Assembly (NCBI GenBank): GCA_902774175.1
Contig: CACYHG010000019.1
Coordinates: 1-38,855, forward strand
From: an uncultured Bacteroidota bacterium
GTDB taxonomy: Bacteria; Bacteroidota; Bacteroidia; Bacteroidales; WCHB1-69
Length of the DNA stretch: 38,855 bases
Direction of reading: 5' to 3'
Shown here one piece after another: positions 30,817 through 38,855 of this stretch. The number at the start of each line of letters is the position of its first letter. Within the stretch, counting starts at the first letter, position 1. The notes under the pieces were generated by a model that saw nothing but the letters and a program-made list of their open reading frames with translations, made no database searches and was not told where the DNA came from. Position numbers and translations under genes: made by a program.

Positions 30817-33096
30817 ATGTACAAAATACTGAAAAAAGCAGACTTGGCCGACGATACGGTATTGATGGATGTTCAGGCGCCGCGTATTTCCGCCTCTGCA
30901 CTCCCCGGACAGTTCCTGATTGTCAAGACGCATGAGAGAGCTGAACGCATTCCGCTCACCATTTGTGATTATGATCTGAAAAAGGGTACCGTAACCATCG
31001 TCTTCAAGGTGGTCGGCAAGTCCACAAGGGAAATGGCAGCCATGGTGGCCGGAGACCATTTTTTGGATGTTGTCGGGCCGCTTGGACGCCCGTCGGAGTG
31101 GGTCGCCCTTTCCGATGATGAGCTGCGCAGCCGCCGTTTCGTCTTTGTTGCCGGTGGTGTCGGCATTGCCCCCATCTATCCTCAGGTGAAATACCTGCAC
31201 GAGCATGGGGTGCAGGTTGATGTTATTATCGGGGCCAAAACCAAGTCCCTGCTGATTCTTGAAAAGGAGCTTCAGCCGATATGCCGACTTCTTGTCACCA
31301 CGGATGACAACTCCACCCCTTTGAAGGGATTGGTGACTGACATTCTCCGGCAGGAGCTGGAGAGCGGCAAACGCTACGATGAGGTGGTGACTATCGGGCC
31401 GATGATAATGATGAAATATGTCACCCTTCTGGCGAAGTCGTACGGCATTCCCTGCACTGTCAGCCTCAATTCGCTGATGGTGGACGGCACGGGAATGTGC
31501 GGGGCATGCCGTGTGCAGGTGGACGGCAAGACCCGTTTCACCTGTGTGGACGGTCCGGAATTTGACGGTTACAAGGTGGATTTCGACCTTGCCATGAAAC
31601 GCCAGGCAATGTATGACACAGTGGAGGGCCGCAAACAGCTGCATCGTGAGGAGTCCGAGGAGGGACACCGCTGCTTTATCGGAGGTGTGACAGAGGAGAC
31701 TGCGGAGAACAACACAAGGGTTCCCGTCCGCGAACAGCGGCCGGAGGTGCGCCGTCACAACTTTGAGGAGGTCTGCTACGGCTATAACGCGGAGGAGGCC
31801 ATGCTGGAGGCGCACCGTTGCCTGCAATGCAAAAAACCGCGCTGTGTGACCGCCTGTCCGGTCGGGATCTCCATCCCTGAGTTCATTCATAAGGTGGCTG
31901 AGGGCGATTTTGAGGCCGCGGCACGGGTCATCGACCGCGATTCTGCGCTGCCTGCCATCTGCGGACGTGTCTGCCCGCAGGAGACGCAGTGCGAGGGCAG
32001 TTGTGTGCTGCTGAAGAAACAGCAGCCTATAGCCATCGGCAAGTTGGAGCGCTTCGTCGGAGACTGGTCCCGCGAAAACCATCTTGAATTTGACAGGCCG
32101 TCGGCTGCAAAACCTTACAAGGTTGCGGTGGTCGGCAGCGGTCCTGCAGGTCTGACTTGCGCCAAGGAGCTGCTGATGAAGGGCTATCAGGTTACCATCT
32201 TTGAGGCGTTGCACGCATTGGGAGGAGTGCTGGCATACGGCATCCCCTCGTTCCGTCTGCCAAAGGAGACTGTCGTGCGCCACGAAGTTGAAAATGTGCG
32301 CCGTCTTGGGGCTGTGGTGGAGCGTAATGTGGTTGTAGGCCGTTCGGTTTCAGTGGACGATCTGCTCCAGAAGGAGGGATTCCACGCCATTTTCATCGCC
32401 ACAGGCGCCGGTTTGCCCAATTTTATGGGCATACCTGGGGAAAACCTTTGTGGTGTGGTGTCCGCCAATGAGTTCCTTACACGAAACAACCTCCTGTTCG
32501 CATACAAGGAGGGTTTCGACACTCCCAATTATGTCGGTAGGAGGGTCGTTGTTGTGGGAGGCGGCAATGTCGCGATGGATGCCGCCCGCACGGCGTTGCG
32601 TTTGGGCGCGGATGTGACGGTGGTTTATCGCCGCTCCGAAGCCGAGCTCCCTGCACGTGCGGAGGAGGTTCATCATGCCAAGGAGGAGGGCGTCTGCTTC
32701 CGTCTGCTCTGCAACCCAATTGAAATATTGGGCAATGGGAACGAGTGGGTGAGCGCCATCCGATGTGTCCGCATGGAACTTGGCGAACCGGACGCTTCCG
32801 GACGCCGTCGTCCCGTGGTGGTGGAAGGCTCCGAATTTGAAATTGGGGCCGACATGGTCATCATGTCTATCGGAACTTCGCCAAATCCGTTAATCCACAC
32901 TACAACGCCCGGACTCTCCGTGAACCGTTGGGAATGTATTGAGGCGGAAGAGTCCACAGGACAAACCTCCCGCGAAGGGGTTTTTGCCGGTGGGGACGCC
33001 GTCAGTGGTGCCGCCACTGTAATTTTAGCGATGGAGGCAGGAAAGAAATCGGCTGCAGCCATCGACCGTTATCTTACTGAAAAATTTGCACTATGA
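30817..33096 (+). CDS. Fused NfnA-NfnB-type ferredoxin:NADP+ oxidoreductase
   Basis: The 759-residue protein joins two subunits that are separate in Thermotoga and clostridia. Residues about 1-260 are the NfnA/PyrK-like FAD and [2Fe-2S] half: RIPLTICDYD, VAGGVGIAPIYPQ and MVDGTGMCGACRV. The first [2Fe-2S] ligand, Cys in PyrK, is Asp223 here, as in true Nfn, followed by Cys228, Cys231 and Cys243. Residues about 300-759 are the NfnB/GltD-like half: CLQCKKPRCVTACPVG and CGRVCPQETQCEGSC for two [4Fe-4S] clusters, VVGSGPAGLTCAK for FAD and VVVGGGNVAMDAART for NADPH. It probably couples NADH, ferredoxin and NADPH by electron bifurcation in the cytoplasm. Similar fusions are usually annotated in Bacteroidales as dihydroorotate dehydrogenase B/glutamate synthase. 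Confidence 0.88.
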   Translation: MYKILKKADLADDTVLMDVQAPRISASALPGQFLIVKTHERAERIPLTICDYDLKKGTVTIVFKVVGKSTREMAAMVAGDHFLDVVGPLGRPSEWVALSDDELRSRRFVFVAGGVGIAPIYPQVKYLHEHGVQVDVIIGAKTKSLLILEKELQPICRLLVTTDDNSTPLKGLVTDILRQELESGKRYDEVVTIGPMIMMKYVTLLAKSYGIPCTVSLNSLMVDGTGMCGACRVQVDGKTRFTCVDGPEFDGYKVDFDLAMKRQAMYDTVEGRKQLHREESEEGHRCFIGGVTEETAENNTRVPVREQRPEVRRHNFEEVCYGYNAEEAMLEAHRCLQCKKPRCVTACPVGISIPEFIHKVAEGDFEAAARVIDRDSALPAICGRVCPQETQCEGSCVLLKKQQPIAIGKLERFVGDWSRENHLEFDRPSAAKPYKVAVVGSGPAGLTCAKELLMKGYQVTIFEALHALGGVLAYGIPSFRLPKETVVRHEVENVRRLGAVVERNVVVGRSVSVDDLLQKEGFHAIFIATGAGLPNFMGIPGENLCGVVSANEFLTRNNLLFAYKEGFDTPNYVGRRVVVVGGGNVAMDAARTALRLGADVTVVYRRSEAELPARAEEVHHAKEEGVCFRLLCNPIEILGNGNEWVSAIRCVRMELGEPDASGRRRPVVVEGSEFEIGADMVIMSIGTSPNPLIHTTTPGLSVNRWECIEAEESTGQTSREGVFAGGDAVSGAATVILAMEAGKKSAAAIDRYLTEKFAL

Positions 33097-33896
33097 ATAT
33101 TGACATAGAACCCATTATTGAAGATTCTGAAAGCGTCGCCCCAGAAGGGACAGTTCCGGAGCCCGCATCATCCGGCTATTCTCCGGTTTTGGAGGAGCAG
33201 CCTTTTCCTGCCGAGCCTGAAGTTTCACCTGAAACCTACCGTCCGATCATTTCCCTGAAACATGTGGATATCTATCAGAAGGACATCCTCATCCTGTCGG
33301 ATGTGAACCTTACGGTCGAAAAGGGTGAACTGGTATATCTGGTCGGCAAGACGGGCTGCGGGAAAAGCAGTCTGCTGAAGCTGCTGTACGGTGAGGTGCC
33401 CCCTCACAGCGGCGAGGCCGTGGTGGCCGGTTTTGACATGAACAGCGTCCGTGCGGACCAAATCCAGATGCTGCGCCGGAAACTTGGAATTGTGTTCCAG
33501 GATTTCCAGCTGTTGTATGACAGGAGCGTCTATGAGAACCTGAAGTTTGTGACAAAGGTGACCGGCTGGAAGGACAAGAACAAGCGGGACGACCGCATAC
33601 AGGAGGTCCTTGACCGTGTCGGTTTGAAAACCAAGGGGCACAAGATGCCGCACCAGCTTTCCGGTGGGGAGCAGCAGCGTGTCTGTATAGCCCGCGCACT
33701 GGTCAACTATCCGGATATTATTCTGGCGGATGAGCCGACCGGTAATCTTGATCCGGAGACCTCTTTTGACATCTTCCAATTGTTCAAGGAGATCAGCAGT
33801 CAGGGCACTCCGGTGCTGATTGCCACCCACGATTACCTGATTGTGGACAAAATCCCGGCCCGTGTCCTGTTCATCGAACAGGGTAAACTGATTTGA
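33093..33896 (+). CDS. FtsE-like ABC ATPase with acidic N-terminal extension
   Basis: The 267-residue ABC ATPase has Walker A LVGKTGCGKSSLLK (Lys91), a Q-loop VFQDFQLLYDRSVYENL, signature LSGGEQQR (189-196), Walker B ILADEPTGNLDPE and His246 in ATHD. The DFQLLYDRSVYENL and ADEPTGNLDPETS text is close to FtsE, which with FtsX controls septal peptidoglycan hydrolysis. The first 48 residues are an acidic, Glu/Pro-rich extension not usual for FtsE. The start overlaps the Nfn stop by 4 bp (ATGA), so it is co-translated with that gene. No ftsX is next to it, which is common in Bacteroidetes. Confidence 0.85.
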   Translation: MNIDIEPIIEDSESVAPEGTVPEPASSGYSPVLEEQPFPAEPEVSPETYRPIISLKHVDIYQKDILILSDVNLTVEKGELVYLVGKTGCGKSSLLKLLYGEVPPHSGEAVVAGFDMNSVRADQIQMLRRKLGIVFQDFQLLYDRSVYENLKFVTKVTGWKDKNKRDDRIQEVLDRVGLKTKGHKMPHQLSGGEQQRVCIARALVNYPDIILADEPTGNLDPETSFDIFQLFKEISSQGTPVLIATHDYLIVDKIPARVLFIEQGKLI

Positions 33897-33900
33897 TGCG

Positions 33901-34812
33901 ATGAGCCAGCTTTCCATTATTATTCCGCTTTATAACCACGATGCTGTCGGGTTGGTCAAGTCGCTTTACCGGCAGTCGGTGGATGCCGGTATCCTTTTCG
34001 AGATATTGCTTTTCGACGACCAGTCGGATGCGGTTTACCAACCCAAAATAGACGAATTGGAGACCATCCCCCATGTGAAGGTTTTCAGGCTGCCTTCCAA
34101 AGCCGGACGTTCGGTGGCGCGCAATTTTCTGGCGGCACAGGCGCGGTATGACTACTGCCTTTTTATCGACTGCGATTCGGAGGTTGTGGATGACAAATAC
34201 ATACACCGCTATCTGCCATATTGCAACGGGGAGAGGGTGGTCGTTTGCGGAGGTACAAGCTACCGTCCGAACCCTCCGGCGAGGGATTGCCTGCTGCGCT
34301 GGACTTACGGGACACGTTGCGAAATCCGTTCCGCCGCAGAGCGCAACAAGCATCCTAATGCACAGTTCTCCACATTCAATTTCTTAATCCAGAAGGAATT
34401 GTTTTCCGAAATCCGGTTCAATGAGCTGTTGCGTAATTATGGGCATGAGGACACCCTCTTCGGTTTTGAACTCCGCAAAAAAAACATCACCATCACCCAT
34501 ATTGACAATCCCTTGTATCATGTAGGCATTGACACTAACAGGGTTTATCTGGAAAAGACACGTCAAGGCGTTGAGAATCTGAAGATTTTGATGGAGCAAT
34601 ATGAGGACAGGGATGCTCTGGTCAAGGATATCCGTCTTTTGCGCTATTATAATATATTAATTAAATGTCATGTCGATTTCCTGTTTTACGGCCTCTTCTT
34701 TGTCTTGAAAAATCCGATTCTGTGGAATCTTAACGGCAAACACCCTAACATGACGCTTTTCAACCTGTACAAGCTGGGCTATCTGTGCGGGCTGAAATAT
34801 GTAAAACTGTAA
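33901..34812 (+). CDS. Family 2 glycosyltransferase
   Basis: The 303-residue protein has the GT-A fold: SIIIPLYNH start, ILLFDDQSDA, GRSVARNFLAAQA, the DxD-type FIDCDSEVVD (about 94-103) and a downstream NYGHEDTLFGFELRKK containing the catalytic ED pair of GT2 enzymes. A C-terminal hydrophobic stretch (about 255-270) could contact the membrane. It would transfer a sugar from a nucleotide donor to an envelope glycan or lipid; donor and acceptor are unknown. It starts 4 bp after the ABC ATPase stop and is the last gene of that plus-strand run. Confidence 0.88.
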   Translation: MSQLSIIIPLYNHDAVGLVKSLYRQSVDAGILFEILLFDDQSDAVYQPKIDELETIPHVKVFRLPSKAGRSVARNFLAAQARYDYCLFIDCDSEVVDDKYIHRYLPYCNGERVVVCGGTSYRPNPPARDCLLRWTYGTRCEIRSAAERNKHPNAQFSTFNFLIQKELFSEIRFNELLRNYGHEDTLFGFELRKKNITITHIDNPLYHVGIDTNRVYLEKTRQGVENLKILMEQYEDRDALVKDIRLLRYYNILIKCHVDFLFYGLFFVLKNPILWNLNGKHPNMTLFNLYKLGYLCGLKYVKL

Positions 34813-35104
34813 GTGAAAAATGCGCCTTTTTCCGTCAAAACCTTCCAAACGTCCCTTCGTTTTGGAGCCTTTCCCATGCAATTTTAGCCGGATATTGCCT
34901 TGCAGATGTTTTTGATCCTGCTGTAATTAGTTGTATTACATAAAATAAACTTTATTTAAAAAATATTTTCACAAAAGGCAAATCCGTATTGCAAAAGGTA
35001 GTACTTTTGCAATCCCGAAACGGAGGGGCGCAGCCCCGTGTTCCGGGAGAGTTCTTTGAACAGGATGGAGATAAGCAGCAGACATCCCGAAGATTTTATT
35101 TGAG
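34813..35104 (+). promoter_or_regulatory. rRNA operon promoter and leader region
   Basis: This gap carries no gene. TACTTTTG at 35002-35009 is an exact TAnnTTTG -7 box. It lies in a 9-bp inverted repeat, TTGCAAAAG (34989-34997) with CTTTTGCAA (35004-35012). An AT-rich stretch before it (34921-34970) may act as an UP element. Downstream, 35014-35048 can form a GC-rich leader hairpin with GGGGC/GCCCC core, and GTTCTTTGAACA at 35051-35062 resembles boxA, the antitermination site that precedes 16S. Confidence 0.7.
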
Positions 35105-36539
<1,435 letters not shown>

Positions 36540-36595
36540 GGAGGGGCCTGTTACAGGGGGTGCCTGCTGCGAGTCTTTGTCAGGTGCGGGGAGAG

Positions 36596-36669
36596 AGTCC
36601 CGTAGCTCAGTTGGTCAGAGCACCACACTGATAATGTGGGGGTCGGCGGTTCAAGTCCGCCCGGGACTA
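36596..36669 (+). tRNA. tRNA-Ile (GAT anticodon)
   Basis: A full cloverleaf in the 16S-23S spacer: acceptor AGTCCCG/CGGGACT, D loop TAGCTCAGTTGGTCAGAGC, anticodon loop CTGATAA with GAT, T arm GGCGG TTCAAGT CCGCC. CCA is not encoded. Confidence 0.95.
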
Positions 36670-36674
36670 CCCAC

Positions 36675-36748
36675 GGGGGTTTGGCTCAGCTGGCTAGAGC
36701 ACCTGCTTTGCAAGCAGGGGGTCGCCGGTTCGAATCCGGCAATCTCCA
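36675..36748 (+). tRNA. tRNA-Ala (TGC anticodon)
   Basis: A full cloverleaf 5 bp after tRNA-Ile: acceptor GGGGGTT/AATCTCC (with two G-U pairs), D loop GGCTCAGCTGGCTAGAGC, anticodon loop TTTGCAA with TGC, T arm GCCGG TTCGAAT CCGGC. CCA is not encoded. Ile-Ala order in the spacer is typical for bacterial rRNA operons. Confidence 0.95.
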
Positions 36749-36875
36749 CCGGGGCGCGGCCTGGAAGGCCGGAGTCCGCTGCGGGGCCGCAAGGGCGGCC
36801 CGAGGTTCTATGACATTTTTGAGAGGATGAAGCAAGAGTACAAGAGCAAGAAGTACGAACGAGAAGAGCACAGAA

Positions 36876-38855
<1,980 letters not shown>

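Noticed and set aside
30772..32283. Long open frame on the minus strand inside the Nfn fusion gene
   Set aside because: It is antisense to a well-supported gene, has low-complexity His/Arg/Gln-rich text and no family resemblance.

Overview
The window looks like part of a chromosome from Bacteroidota, most likely order Bacteroidales. Evidence: Bacteroidota-type -7 boxes (TAnnTTTG) lie upstream of many genes; there is a type IX secretion C-terminal domain, DUF4290 and DUF4249 proteins, many short-signal lipoproteins, an ECF sigma operon ending in an outer-membrane barrel, and a 16S sequence of Bacteroidetes type. The genes are mostly moderately GC-rich; a few AT-rich genes (7515-8081, 17850-18335, 18505-19428) stand out. 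I cannot place the genus.

Layout. (1) 177-2605, minus strand: ECF sigma factor, four-helix membrane protein, lipoprotein and small outer-membrane barrel. (2) 2843-4816, plus: a DRTGG / PHP / HATPase trio of the kind known beside electron-bifurcating [FeFe]-hydrogenases, here followed only by a small lipoprotein. (3) 4845-9807: a secreted C10 cysteine protease with T9SS tail, an AT-rich small secreted protein, a PP-loop enzyme resembling MurL (UDP-MurNAc-L-Ala-L-Glu epimerase) and a small conserved protein. (4) 9919-16191, minus: a BtuB-like TonB receptor and a BtuG-like beta-propeller lipoprotein, probably a vitamin B12 uptake pair, separated by an AAA ATPase gene and an AbiEi/AbiEii type IV toxin-antitoxin pair. 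The AbiE pair is bracketed by a 98-bp direct repeat of the 3' end of the TonB receptor gene. (5) 16327-21523: secreted bleomycin-hydrolase-like protease, membrane protein, ORF6N protein with two identical internal palindromes, and a WG-repeat protein. (6) 21542-26158, minus: a compact four-gene run of M13 peptidase, DUF4290, thioredoxin reductase and DUF4249. (7) 26328-34812: ComEC, butyrate kinase, YitT-type membrane protein, then a fused Nfn-type transhydrogenase overlapping an FtsE-like ATPase and followed by a GT2 glycosyltransferase. (8) 34813-38855: rRNA operon with promoter, leader, 16S, tRNA-Ile(GAT), tRNA-Ala(TGC) and the 5' two thirds of 23S.

The most notable points are the AbiE cassette flanked by direct repeats in a B12-type uptake locus, the 16S gene that lacks the normal 5' end and about 90 nt of the 3' major (head) domain, the candidate MurL, the paired palindromes inside the ORF6N gene, and energy-metabolism parts (Nfn fusion, hydrogenase accessory trio, lone butyrate kinase) without their usual partners nearby. 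All functional calls come from reading motifs and family resemblance, with no database search.
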